DNA of 64,000 nucleotides from Pseudomonas frederiksbergensis (GTDB lineage Bacteria > Pseudomonadota > Gammaproteobacteria > Pseudomonadales > Pseudomonadaceae): the NCBI RefSeq assembly GCF_003732275.1, contig NZ_MOBM01000006.1, forward strand, positions 1 through 64,000, read 5' to 3'. This document shows positions 43,797 through 52,618 of the stretch, one piece after another. Below the pieces are notes generated by a model that searched no databases, was not told the DNA's origin, and saw only the letters and a list, made by a program, of their open reading frames with translations. The first letter of the stretch is position 1; every line of letters starts with the position of its first letter. The translations under genes were made by a program, and so were the position numbers.

Positions 43797-46565
43797 ATGA
43801 GCCAAGCCCCCCTCGTCCTGGTGGACGGTTCTTCTTATCTATACCGCGCCTTTCACGCGCTGCCACCGCTGACTACGTCCAAAGGCCTGCCGACCGGAGC
43901 GGTCAAGGGCGTCTTGAACATGCTCAAAAGCCTGCGCAAGCAGTACCCGGACAGCCCGTTCGCCGTGGTATTCGACGCCAAGGGCGGGACGTTCCGCGAC
44001 GCGATGTTCGCCGAATACAAAGCCAATCGCCCAAGCATGCCCGACGACATGCGGGTCCAGATCGAGCCGCTGCACGCCAGCGTCAAGGCCCTGGGCTTTC
44101 CATTGCTGTGCGTGGACAACGTTGAAGCCGACGACGTGATCGGCACCCTGGCCCGCAGCAGCGCGGCCGCCGACCGCCCGGTGGTGATCTCCACCGGCGA
44201 CAAGGACATGGCGCAACTGGTCGACGGGCACATTACCTTGGTCAATACGATGACCGGTAGCGCGCTGGACGTGGAAGGCGTGAAGGAGAAATTCGGCGTC
44301 GCTCCCGAGCAGATCATCGATTATCTGGCACTGATGGGCGATTCGTCCGACAACATCCCGGGCGTTCCGGGTATCGGCCCGAAAACCGCTTCCGGTCTGC
44401 TGGTCGGCGTGAACGGTGGCCTGACCGAACTCTATGCCCAGCTCGACATCGTGCCGACCCTGCCGATTCGCGGCGCCAAAACCCTGCCGGCCAAGCTCGA
44501 AGAGCATAAGGAGATGGCGTTCCTCTCCTATCAACTGGCAACCATCAAGATCGACGTACCGCTGGACATCGGTCTCGATGACCTGCAAATGGGCAAGCCG
44601 GATCACGACAAACTCGCCGAGCTCTACACCCTGCTGGAATTCAAAAGCTGGTTCGAAGAGAACCAGCGCGACGCGAAGCGATCGGGTCAGGAAATTGTCG
44701 AGGTCGCCCAGGAACAGCCGGGCGCCGCCGAAGCGAAATACGAAACCATCCTCGACCAGAAGCACTTCGAGGTTTGGCTGGACAAGCTCGACAAGGCGCC
44801 GTTGATCGCCTTCGTCACCGAAACCAACGGCAGCGATGCGCAACATGCACACTTGGTGGGTCTGTCGTTTTCCGTCGCGGCCAACGAAGCGGCCTACATT
44901 CCGCTGACCCATTCCTACATGGGCGTGCCGGAGCAACTGGATCGCGACACGGTGCTGCTGGCGTTGAAGCCGCTACTGGAAAACCCGAACAAACTGAAAG
45001 TCGGCCAGCACGCCAAGTTCGAAACCAATATCCTCGCCAACTGCGCCATCGGTGGCGATCAGAGCAACGGAATTATTGTTCAGGGTATTGCCTACGACAC
45101 CATGCTCGAGTCTTACGTCCTGGACTCGACGGCCACCCGCCACGACATGGACAGCCTGGCGCTCAAGTACCTGGGCCAAAGCAAGACCGACATTCAAGGG
45201 ATCGCGGGCAAAGGCGTCAAACAGCTGATTTTCGACCAGATCTCTCTTGAGCTGGCCGGCCCCTATGCTGCCGAAGATGCCGATGTCACCTTCCAGTTGC
45301 ACCTGGCTTTGCAGGAAAAACTGGCAGCAACGCCAAGCCTGGGCAAAGTGCTCAACGAGATTGAAATGCCGCTGATGCCGGTTCTGGCCCGTATCGAGCG
45401 CCAGGGCGCGCTCGTGGATGCCAACCTGCTGGGCATCCAGAGCGTCGAGCTGGGCGAGAAACTGGTCGCCCTTGAGCGTGAGGCGTTCGCCATTGCCGGT
45501 GAAGAATTCAACCTCGGTTCGCCGAAGCAACTGGGCGTGATCCTCTACGAAAAGCTCGGTTTGCCCGTACTCAGCAAAACCGCCAAGGGCCAGGCCTCGA
45601 CTGCCGAAGCGGTGTTAGCCGAGTTGGCCGAACAGGACTACCCGCTGCCCAAGGTGCTGATGCAATACCGCTCGCTGAGCAAGCTCAAAAGCACCTATAC
45701 CGACCGTTTGCCAGAGCAGATCAATGCTCGTACCGGGCGCATTCATACGTCTTACCAGCAAGCCGTCGCCGCCACCGGACGTTTGTCGTCCATCGACCCG
45801 AATCTGCAGAACATTCCGATTCGCACTGCCGAAGGTCGCCGGATTCGTCAGGCGTTCGTCGCACCGAAAGGCTACAAGCTGCTGGCCGCGGACTACTCGC
45901 AAATCGAACTGCGGATCATGGCGCATCTAGCCAAGGACGAAGGCTTGCTGCACGCCTTCCGCAACAATCTCGATGTACACCGGGCAACGGCCGCAGAGGT
46001 GTTTGGCGTCGAACTGGACGCAGTCACCAACGATCAGCGTCGTAGCGCGAAAGCCATCAACTTCGGCCTGATCTATGGCATGAGCGCGTTTGGCCTGGCC
46101 AAGCAGATCGGCGTTGACCGTAAACAATCCCAGGCCTACATCGACCGCTACTTCGCCCGTTATCCCGGCGTACTGGAATACATGGAGCGCACGCGCGCCC
46201 AGGCCGCCGAGCAAGGTTTCGTCGAAACCATCTTTGGTCGTCGCTTGTACCTGCCGGAAATAAACGCAAAAAACCAGGCCCTGCGCAAAGCTGCCGAGCG
46301 CACGGCAATCAATGCCCCAATGCAAGGCACCGCGGCGGACATCATCAAGAAAGCCATGGTAACGGTGGATAACTGGCTGACATCGTCAGGCCTGGACGCC
46401 AAAGTCATCCTGCAGGTACACGATGAATTGGTGCTTGAGGTGCGCGAGGACCTGATCGACCAGGTGCGTGAGGAGATTCGCGTCCACATGAGCAGCGCCG
46501 CACAACTGGATGTACCGCTTCTGGTCGAGGTAGGCGTAGGCAACAACTGGGATGAAGCGCACTAA
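43797..46565 (+). CDS. polA: DNA polymerase I
   Basis: The 922-residue polymerase for Okazaki-fragment processing and repair. The order of domains is: 5'-3' exonuclease (VLVDGSSYLYRAFHALPPL; DNVEADDVIGTLA; TGDKDMAQLV) at residues 1-290, 3'-5' exonuclease-like domain at about 320-520, and the polymerase domain to the end. The polymerase has motif A LLAADYSQIELRIMAHL, O-helix RRSAKAINFGLIYGMSAFGLA and motif C LQVHDELVLEV. The exonuclease domain keeps VTETNGSDAQ where Klenow has DTET, so proofreading residues are altered (E in place of D). The ATG at 43797 with AAAAGG upstream is the start. Confidence 0.96.
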   Translation: MSQAPLVLVDGSSYLYRAFHALPPLTTSKGLPTGAVKGVLNMLKSLRKQYPDSPFAVVFDAKGGTFRDAMFAEYKANRPSMPDDMRVQIEPLHASVKALGFPLLCVDNVEADDVIGTLARSSAAADRPVVISTGDKDMAQLVDGHITLVNTMTGSALDVEGVKEKFGVAPEQIIDYLALMGDSSDNIPGVPGIGPKTASGLLVGVNGGLTELYAQLDIVPTLPIRGAKTLPAKLEEHKEMAFLSYQLATIKIDVPLDIGLDDLQMGKPDHDKLAELYTLLEFKSWFEENQRDAKRSGQEIVEVAQEQPGAAEAKYETILDQKHFEVWLDKLDKAPLIAFVTETNGSDAQHAHLVGLSFSVAANEAAYIPLTHSYMGVPEQLDRDTVLLALKPLLENPNKLKVGQHAKFETNILANCAIGGDQSNGIIVQGIAYDTMLESYVLDSTATRHDMDSLALKYLGQSKTDIQGIAGKGVKQLIFDQISLELAGPYAAEDADVTFQLHLALQEKLAATPSLGKVLNEIEMPLMPVLARIERQGALVDANLLGIQSVELGEKLVALEREAFAIAGEEFNLGSPKQLGVILYEKLGLPVLSKTAKGQASTAEAVLAELAEQDYPLPKVLMQYRSLSKLKSTYTDRLPEQINARTGRIHTSYQQAVAATGRLSSIDPNLQNIPIRTAEGRRIRQAFVAPKGYKLLAADYSQIELRIMAHLAKDEGLLHAFRNNLDVHRATAAEVFGVELDAVTNDQRRSAKAINFGLIYGMSAFGLAKQIGVDRKQSQAYIDRYFARYPGVLEYMERTRAQAAEQGFVETIFGRRLYLPEINAKNQALRKAAERTAINAPMQGTAADIIKKAMVTVDNWLTSSGLDAKVILQVHDELVLEVREDLIDQVREEIRVHMSSAAQLDVPLLVEVGVGNNWDEAH

Positions 46566-46583
46566 TCGCCCTGAAAGACGCCT

Positions 46584-46608
46584 GTGCTGCGGCCTTATGC
46601 CGCAGCAC
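46584..46608 (+). terminator. Hairpin after polA
   Basis: Perfect 10-bp stem GTGCTGCGGC / GCCGCAGCAC with a 5-base loop, 19 bases after the polA stop. There is no T-run, so it is weak or Rho-assisted. Confidence 0.6.
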
Positions 46609-46675
46609 CAAATAAAGAAGGGCTATAGTGCGGAAAATGACATCGATTATTTCCAATGGTTTTTGAAAATAGTCT

Positions 46676-46703
46676 GAACTAAATCCGTGAACCGCCACTC
46701 AGA
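46676..46703 (+). promoter_or_regulatory. AlgU (sigma-22) promoter of ersA
   Basis: GAACTA (46676-46681), 17 bases, then TCAGA (46699-46703). This fits the AlgU consensus and would start RNA near 46709. Confidence 0.7.
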
Positions 46704-46708
46704 GATAC

Positions 46709-46841
46709 TGAATGGCTGGTGAAGCCCTTCGATGCTCCTATGTTGTGTTAAGTGTTGGCAGATATCTGGACCCCGCCCTAGCGGTCCGGAGCTTGAACCC
46801 CGGAACTTCTCCCTCCCCATATGAAGTCCGGGGTTTTTTTT
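46709..46841 (+). ncRNA. ersA: Small regulatory RNA ErsA
   Basis: Between polA and engB, the place of Spot 42 in E. coli and of the AlgU-dependent ErsA in P. aeruginosa. From the predicted AlgU start near 46709 to the end of the T-run is about 133 bases, against 132 reported for ErsA. The 3' end is a Rho-independent terminator (CCCCGGAACTTC / GAAGTCCGGGG, then eight T). Its loop is the C-rich TCTCCCTCCCC, complementary to Shine-Dalgarno sequences. A second stem GGACC..GGTCC precedes it. In P. aeruginosa, ErsA is an Hfq-dependent regulator of envelope genes such as algC and oprD. The exact 5' end is inferred. Confidence 0.82.
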
Positions 46842-46877
46842 GCCTGAAAACTGTCTGTGGCGAGGTCATGCTGCGTT

Positions 46878-46937
46878 AAAAGCGCGGCTCGAAATGCTCA
46901 TTTAGGCCCCTAAACTCCGCTTTCGAGCCGCACTTTT
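46878..46937 (-). terminator. Terminator of engB
   Basis: Long interrupted stem AAAAGCGCGGCTCGAAA / TTTCGAGCCGCACTTTT, with a second small hairpin in its loop, 43 bases after the engB stop. It ends in TTTT on the minus strand. Confidence 0.65.
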
Positions 46938-46979
46938 GCCTTGCCTGACCGTACCACAAACAGTTTTTGATACCCCAAC

Positions 46980-47624
46980 TTACTCAGCGGCAGTCTCGCT
47001 GCCCTTGTCCGCCAACTCCATCCAGCTCGCCAGAACAGTGTAGGCGTCTTCCAGGCCCATTCGTTTCGGTGCCGAAAACAGCTGGATAGTAATCGTATCG
47101 CCCCAGCCCTTGCGGATTTCCGCCTGAACCTTGAGCAGCGCGTTTTTCGCCGCGCCGTAGGTCAGCTTGTCTGCCTTGGTCAGCAAAATATGCATCGGCA
47201 TGCCACTGGCCATGGCCCAATCGAGCATCAGCAGGTCGAAATCGGTCATTGGATGACGGATGTCCATCATCAGAATCAAACCTTTCAAACTCTCGCGACC
47301 GCCCAGATAGGCTTCCAGGTGACGCTGCCAGTGCAGCTTCAACGGAATTGGCACTTTCGCGTAACCGTAACCCGGCAGGTCGACCAGACGGCGTTCATCG
47401 TCTAGCTTGAAGAAGTTCAATAGCTGCGTGCGACCCGGTGTTTTCGAGGTCCGCGCCAGGCTGGCGTGTGTCAGGGTGTTCAACGCGCTGGACTTACCGG
47501 CGTTGGAACGCCCGGCGAAGGCCACTTCAAAGCCTTCGTCGTCGGGGCATTGGTCGACTTTGGCGGCGCTGAGCATAAAGGTGGACTGTTGGCACAGGCC
47601 GAGGATGGGGTTCTTGAGTTGCAT
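46980..47624 (-). CDS. engB: Ribosome biogenesis GTPase EngB (YsxC/YihA)
   Basis: A 214-residue essential-type GTPase acting in large-subunit assembly. Motifs: G1 [10 protein letters not shown]3 VDLPGYG, G4 LTKAD, and the switch region [12 protein letters not shown]. The ATG at 47624 ([10 protein letters not shown]) is the family start; the reading frame continues upstream to 47789 without similarity. It is divergent from the cytochrome c5-like gene and convergent with ersA. Confidence 0.94.
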   Translation of the reverse strand: MQLKNPILGLCQQSTFMLSAAKVDQCPDDEGFEVAFAGRSNAGKSSALNTLTHASLARTSKTPGRTQLLNFFKLDDERRLVDLPGYGYAKVPIPLKLHWQRHLEAYLGGRESLKGLILMMDIRHPMTDFDLLMLDWAMASGMPMHILLTKADKLTYGAAKNALLKVQAEIRKGWGDTITIQLFSAPKRMGLEDAYTVLASWMELADKGSETAAE

Positions 47625-47815
47625 GGGATTTCCGATGTGGGCGGCGCCGGGAATGGACGCGGCAAGCAGTGTCGTTTCCGTTTCAGTGACGCCAGTATAT
47701 AATGCCGCAGATTTTGTGTGCGCTTTGTCCCAGCGTAGGATGAAGTTCACGAGAGCGATTGACCTTGATTGCGCACTAGAACGCAGCACGCTCTCAACCC
47801 TGAAAAGGTCGTTTT

Positions 47816-48106
47816 ATGACGAAATGGCTGCTAGCTGCCGGTGTCTTGATGCCGCTTTACAGCGCTCAGGCTACACAGGATCCGGAAGCTGTGTACAACC
47901 GTGTTTGTGGTGCCTGTCATTCCGGCCAACTACCCATGGCGCCTCAAAAGGGCGATCAGGAAGCTTGGACGCCGAGGTTGGCGAAAGGTATGGAGACGCT
48001 GGTGCAACACGTGACCCAGGGTTTCAAGGCGATGCCGCCGCGTGGTTTGTGCATGGACTGCAGTGCCGAGGATTACCGAGCCATCATCCAGTGGATGAGC
48101 GAGTAA
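47816..48106 (+). CDS. Small c-type cytochrome, c5-like
   Basis: A 96-residue periplasmic monohaem cytochrome. Signal peptide to about residue 20; haem site C31-x-x-C34-H35 (VCGACHSG); probable axial methionine M73 in AMPPRG; and a second CxxC pair (C79, C82), the disulfide typical of cytochromes c5. Gene order c5-like, c4, dsbA is conserved in pseudomonads. It could supply electrons to an oxidase. It lies 46 bases before the cytochrome c4 gene and is probably co-transcribed. Confidence 0.9.
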   Translation: MTKWLLAAGVLMPLYSAQATQDPEAVYNRVCGACHSGQLPMAPQKGDQEAWTPRLAKGMETLVQHVTQGFKAMPPRGLCMDCSAEDYRAIIQWMSE

Positions 48107-48152
48107 ACCCGGCCCATAACTCTTTAACCCTTAGCCGTAGTTGGATTAGCTG

Positions 48153-48764
48153 ATGAACAAATTGATCGTGAGTCTGCTGTTGACCGTGGGGATCTCCGGC
48201 ATTGCCCATGCTGCAGGTGATGCGACTGCTGGTCAGGCGAAAGCCGCAGTATGTGGCGCCTGTCATGGCCCGGATGGTAATAGCATGGCGCCTAACTTTC
48301 CGAAACTGGCAGGCCAGGGCGAGCGTTATCTGAACAAACAGCTGCACGACATCAAGTCCGGCAAACGCACGGTACTGGAAATGACCGGCCTGCTGACCAA
48401 CCTGAGCGATCAGGACCTGGCTGATATCTCCGCCTACTTCGCCAGCCAGAAAGGCAGTGTTGGCGCCGCCGACCCGAAAGTCGTGACTCGCGGTGAAGCA
48501 CTGTTCCGTGGTGGCGACCTGGCCAAAGGGTTGCCAGCCTGCACTGGTTGCCACTCGCCTAACGGCACCGGTAACGCCGCTGCCGGCTTCCCGCATCTGG
48601 GCGGCCAACATGCTCAGTACGTTGGCAAGCAACTGACCGACTTCAGAAAAGAAGAAGGTGGCCGCACCAACGACGGAGATACCAAACCAATGCAAAGCAT
48701 CGCTAAAAAGCTGAGCGACGAAGATATCGCCGCAGTCTCCAGCTATATTCAAGGCCTGCACTAA
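48153..48764 (+). CDS. Dihaem cytochrome c4
   Basis: A 203-residue periplasmic cytochrome with signal peptide (cleavage after AHA, residue 20) and two similar halves, each with a haem site: C34-G-A-C37-H38 and C130-T-G-C133-H134. Each half ends in a PxLAGQ / PHLGGQ helix and a conserved AAYF/ASYIQ end. Cytochromes c4 carry electrons to terminal oxidases, including cbb3 and aa3 types. A terminator-like hairpin follows. Confidence 0.94.
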   Translation: MNKLIVSLLLTVGISGIAHAAGDATAGQAKAAVCGACHGPDGNSMAPNFPKLAGQGERYLNKQLHDIKSGKRTVLEMTGLLTNLSDQDLADISAYFASQKGSVGAADPKVVTRGEALFRGGDLAKGLPACTGCHSPNGTGNAAAGFPHLGGQHAQYVGKQLTDFRKEEGGRTNDGDTKPMQSIAKKLSDEDIAAVSSYIQGLH

Positions 48765-48840
48765 GGCCTTTGATCGAGCGTTGCGAGTGGTGTACATCTC
48801 TTGCAACGTTAACACTCGATTAATCCGTCGATGCAAACAT

Positions 48841-48870
48841 AAAAAGGGTAGCTTTGGCTGCCCTTTTTTG
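48841..48870 (+). terminator. Terminator after cytochrome c4 gene
   Basis: AAAAAGGGTAGC / GCTGCCCTTTTTT stem with one mismatch and a T-run. Confidence 0.75.
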
Positions 48871-48962
48871 TGGCCGCTGCCGTTACACTACAAACTCAAG
48901 CCCGCCAGGATCTGTCTGAAAACAGGTCGCGCGAGGCGACCCAATTTGTCCAGGAGTAAAGC

Positions 48963-49604
48963 ATGCGTAATCTGATCATCAGCGCCGCACTCGTCGCTGC
49001 CAGCCTGTTCGGCATGACCGCCCAAGCCGCCGAAAAACCTGAAGCGCCCTTTGTCGAGCTGAGCAATCCGGTCCCGGTGGCCGTGCCTGGCAAGATCGAA
49101 GTCGTGGAGCTGTTCTGGTACGGTTGCCCGCATTGCTATGCCTTCGAACCCGTCATCAACCCATGGGTTGAAAAACTGCCTTCCGACGTGAACTTCGTGC
49201 GCATTCCGGCCATGTTTGGCGGCCCTTGGGACGCACACGGCCAGATGTTCCTGACCCTCGAAGCCATGGGCGTCGAAAGCAAGGTTCACGCCGCAGTTTT
49301 CGAAGCGATTCAGAAAGAACACAAGAAACTGACCGACAAAGAAGACATGGCGGACTTCCTGGCGACCCAAGGTGTAGACAAGGACAAGTTCCTGGCCACC
49401 TTCGACTCCTTCGCCATCAAGGGCCAGATCAACAAAGCCAAAGAACTTGCAAAGAAATATGAAATCTCCGGCGTGCCTACCATGATCGTCAACGGCAAGT
49501 ATCGCTTTGACATCGGCTCTGCCGGCGGTGCCGAACAAGCGCTGAAACTGGCCGACCAACTGGTAGCCAAAGAGCGAGCGGCAACCAAGGCCGTCGCCAA
49601 CTAA
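48963..49604 (+). CDS. dsbA: Thiol:disulfide interchange protein DsbA
   Basis: A 213-residue periplasmic oxidoreductase that introduces disulfides into exported proteins. Signal peptide to about residue 22 (AQA-A). The active site is C55-P-H-C58 in FWYGCPHCYAFEP, and the cis-proline loop is SGVPTM. CCAGGAG precedes the ATG. Its clients plausibly include nearby exported proteins with paired cysteines, such as the CSS-domain EAL protein at 53472. Confidence 0.95.
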   Translation: MRNLIISAALVAASLFGMTAQAAEKPEAPFVELSNPVPVAVPGKIEVVELFWYGCPHCYAFEPVINPWVEKLPSDVNFVRIPAMFGGPWDAHGQMFLTLEAMGVESKVHAAVFEAIQKEHKKLTDKEDMADFLATQGVDKDKFLATFDSFAIKGQINKAKELAKKYEISGVPTMIVNGKYRFDIGSAGGAEQALKLADQLVAKERAATKAVAN

Positions 49605-49618
49605 GCGCGGCACCTGCC

Positions 49619-50479
49619 ATGCGCCGCTGGGGAACTGAACGCATCGTTGGCCTGCATGATCCGCGGGTCAACGAGCATCACCTCGAATCGACGGGGTTGC
49701 CCGTGGACAGTCGTCTGCGTTTGCTCAGTTTCAATATCCAGGTCGGTATCAGTACCGAGCGCTATCGGCACTATCTGACCCGCGGCTGGCAGCATCTGTT
49801 GCCGCACACCGGGCGTGCCGACAACCTGCAAAAAATCGGTAATCTGCTGGGCGACTTCGATCTGGTCGCCTTGCAGGAAGCCGATGGCGGCAGCCTGCGA
49901 TCAGGCTACGTCAATCAGGTCGAACACCTGGCGCAACTCGGCGCCTTCCCTTACTGGTATCAACAACTCAATCGCAACCTCGGTCATCTCGGCCAGCACA
50001 GCAATGGCGTGCTCAGCCGCCTGCGCCCATGGGCGATTGAAGATCATCCGCTGCCGGGCCCCAAGGGTCGCGGGGCCATTCTGGTGCGCTTCGGCGAAGG
50101 TCCGGAGGCGCTCGTGGTGGTGATGATGCACCTGGCGCTGGGCGCTCGGGCCCGAAGCCTGCAACTGGCCTACATCCGCGAGTTGATCGGCGGTTATAAA
50201 CACCAGGTGCTGATGGGTGACATGAACACCCATGCCAGTGACTTGCTGCAAAACTCCCCGTTGCGTGATTTGGGCCTGCTCGCGCCGCAACTGGAAGCGA
50301 CCTTCCCCAGCTGGCGCCCACAGCGTTGCCTGGACCATATTCTGCTCAGCCCTACCCTGACCCTTGAAAAGGTCGAAGTGCTGGCACAGCCCATTTCCGA
50401 TCACCTGCCGGTCGCGGTAGAGATTCGTCTGCCGGGTTCGCTCACGGCCGATGCATTGCCCGCGTTGAGTCCTGCCTGA
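49619..50479 (+). CDS. Endonuclease/exonuclease/phosphatase (EEP) family protein
   Basis: A 286-residue cytoplasmic protein of the EEP fold. Motifs: LRLLSFNIQVG (metal-binding asparagine), LVALQEADGG (catalytic glutamate), VMMHLALGARAR, VLMGDMNTHASD (metal/catalytic Asp-Asn) and QRCLDHILLS, ISDHLPV (final histidine). The fold covers nucleases, phosphodiesterases and sphingomyelinases; the substrate cannot be told. No signal peptide is seen. It abuts the GGDEF gene (TGAATG) with which it is likely co-transcribed. Confidence 0.88.
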   Translation: MRRWGTERIVGLHDPRVNEHHLESTGLPVDSRLRLLSFNIQVGISTERYRHYLTRGWQHLLPHTGRADNLQKIGNLLGDFDLVALQEADGGSLRSGYVNQVEHLAQLGAFPYWYQQLNRNLGHLGQHSNGVLSRLRPWAIEDHPLPGPKGRGAILVRFGEGPEALVVVMMHLALGARARSLQLAYIRELIGGYKHQVLMGDMNTHASDLLQNSPLRDLGLLAPQLEATFPSWRPQRCLDHILLSPTLTLEKVEVLAQPISDHLPVAVEIRLPGSLTADALPALSPA

Positions 50480-52513
50480 ATGAGCGACGAAGCACAGCGC
50501 TGGAAAGAGAAATACCTTAAAAGCATCGAACAACAAGAAAAGCTGGAACGTCGATGGGACGCCCGGCTCGACTTGCTGCGTCGCGGGCTGGTGCGCAGCA
50601 CCCTGGCCGCAGAAGGTACCGATCGCGCCGTTGACCAATGCATGAAGGAAATGCGCGAAGTCGTACGCACCGATGACATGGACGCCGGCCTGGCCGCCTT
50701 GCTGCCGCGCCTGGAAAAAGCCGTGCTCGATTCCGAGCAACGCCGGGAAACCCGGGTCAATCAAGTCAGCGCCGCCCTGACAGCGCTGGTCTCTCAGCTG
50801 CAAGCGTTACCCTTGCCCCGGGAAGTAAGCCGGCCGCTGAAGAATTTCGCCAAACAGCTGGACGGACGCGTAAGTCAGGCTCGCGAAATACCGTTGCTGC
50901 TCAGCGAGCTGAGTGGCTTGCAGGGCAAAGCCTTGAACCTGCTGGAGAACCCGGCCGAACCTGATCGTCCGGGTTTCCTGCAGCGGTTGTTCGGTAGGGA
51001 AACGGAAGAGACCGCGCCACAGCTCGCCGCCGCCGAATCGCAACTGCCTGCCCCGCAACCCGTCGAACTGGTTGCAGCACCGCCGGCCGGGCCCCTACAA
51101 GCGACGGTCAATCTCACGCCAGTCGCCGATCAACCGCTAGTGACGTTGCCAACCGTAGAAGCCACCCTGCCCGCCGCTGCGCACCCTGAGCCAGCGCAAA
51201 TTCAGGTGCCAACATCAATGGCATCTGTGGCTGAAGTCGTGGCGTTTGTCCCGCCCGTCCTTGAGCCAGAAGCTACGAGCAGCCAAGTCCCGGAGTTACA
51301 AACCCGACCGAATGTCGAACAACCACAAGAGCCGACTCCAGCGATCGCCCTACCGGCCACTCAGGCTCCGTCGGCAATCAATCCCGATGAACTGACCCCG
51401 ACGGCCATCGATCCAGAGCCATCCGAGCACGATATTCTGTATGCCCTGCCGGACTCACCGGAACCGTCCTACAGCTCTGTCGCCAAGCACATCGAAGATA
51501 CGCTGCTGGGCCTTCTCGATGACCTGGCGTTGCCCGAGCGCCATCGTCCGCAAGCCGAAGCGATGCGCGATCGCCTTCAAAATGGCTTGAACTGGTACGA
51601 ATTGCTGCCGATCCTCGATGATCTGGCCACGTTAATGCTGGCGATCACCGACAGCGGGCAGCACGAATTCGAAGCATATTTGCAGCAACTCAATGAACGC
51701 CTCGAGTCATTCCAGAGCAACCTGCAAGCGGCGAGCGACGGCCACGCCGACAACCGCTCGGCCGCACGGGAGATGGACACGCAGATTCGCGAGCAAGTCG
51801 ACGGCTTGCAAAGCAGCATGCAGGAAGCGGCGGATCTTGATGATCTCAAGCATGTGCTGGAGAACCATCTCGAAGGCTTGCTCGGCACCATGGACCAACA
51901 CCAGAAGCAGCGTGACGAGCGTGAGCAGGAAGTAGCAGCCCGCCTGCAAAGCCTGGCCGAAAGGGTTGCCCACATGGAGGAGGAAGCCCTGGGCTACCGC
52001 GAGCATCTCGAAGAGCAGCGCCAAAAGGCGTTGATCGATCCATTGACCAGCCTGCCGAATCGAGCAGCCTGGAGCGAACGCCTGGAGCATGAAGTCGGCC
52101 AATGGCAGCAACATGGCAATACCCTGTTGCTGGCAATGCTCGACCTCGACCATTTCAAACGCATCAATGACAACTATGGCCATCTGGCGGGCGACAAGGT
52201 GCTGAAAATCATCGCCAGCGTGCTGCGCAAGCGTCTGCGCGGGACTGATTTCATTGCCCGATTTGGCGGTGAGGAGTTTGTGCTGTTGATGCCTGCCACG
52301 GTGCCGGCGGTGGGCGCGAAACTGCTGGAAACCTTGCGCGCATCGATCGAAGCCTGCCCGTTCCACTTCAAGGGCGAGCGAGTCACCATCACCATTTCCA
52401 TGGGACTGACCGCCTTCAGATCGGGCGAACATAGCGATCTGGTACTTAAAAGAGCCGATCAGGCACTATATCGGGCGAAAAACAATGGCCGGAATCGAGT
52501 AGAACTGGGCTGA
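50480..52513 (+). CDS. Diguanylate cyclase (GGDEF), DgcH-like
   Basis: A 677-residue cytoplasmic diguanylate cyclase making cyclic-di-GMP. Residues 1-130 are helical. Residues 165-320 form a proline/alanine/glutamine-rich low-complexity linker, and a coiled-coil region (about 390-510) leads into the C-terminal GGDEF domain. The active site is RFGGEEF (residues 594-600), with an RGTD inhibitory site five residues before it, so both catalysis and product inhibition look intact. The order and layout match P. aeruginosa PA5487 (DgcH). It starts immediately after the EEP gene stop. Confidence 0.92.
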   Translation: MSDEAQRWKEKYLKSIEQQEKLERRWDARLDLLRRGLVRSTLAAEGTDRAVDQCMKEMREVVRTDDMDAGLAALLPRLEKAVLDSEQRRETRVNQVSAALTALVSQLQALPLPREVSRPLKNFAKQLDGRVSQAREIPLLLSELSGLQGKALNLLENPAEPDRPGFLQRLFGRETEETAPQLAAAESQLPAPQPVELVAAPPAGPLQATVNLTPVADQPLVTLPTVEATLPAAAHPEPAQIQVPTSMASVAEVVAFVPPVLEPEATSSQVPELQTRPNVEQPQEPTPAIALPATQAPSAINPDELTPTAIDPEPSEHDILYALPDSPEPSYSSVAKHIEDTLLGLLDDLALPERHRPQAEAMRDRLQNGLNWYELLPILDDLATLMLAITDSGQHEFEAYLQQLNERLESFQSNLQAASDGHADNRSAAREMDTQIREQVDGLQSSMQEAADLDDLKHVLENHLEGLLGTMDQHQKQRDEREQEVAARLQSLAERVAHMEEEALGYREHLEEQRQKALIDPLTSLPNRAAWSERLEHEVGQWQQHGNTLLLAMLDLDHFKRINDNYGHLAGDKVLKIIASVLRKRLRGTDFIARFGGEEFVLLMPATVPAVGAKLLETLRASIEACPFHFKGERVTITISMGLTAFRSGEHSDLVLKRADQALYRAKNNGRNRVELG

Positions 52514-52618
52514 TAGCTAATTGTTCCATTTTGTTTAAAACAGCATTTTTTGCCGTCTGCGCGCAAGGCAATACCGTTACACTGTTGCATTATTGTCTTG
52601 CGTGTACTGCCTCCCGCC

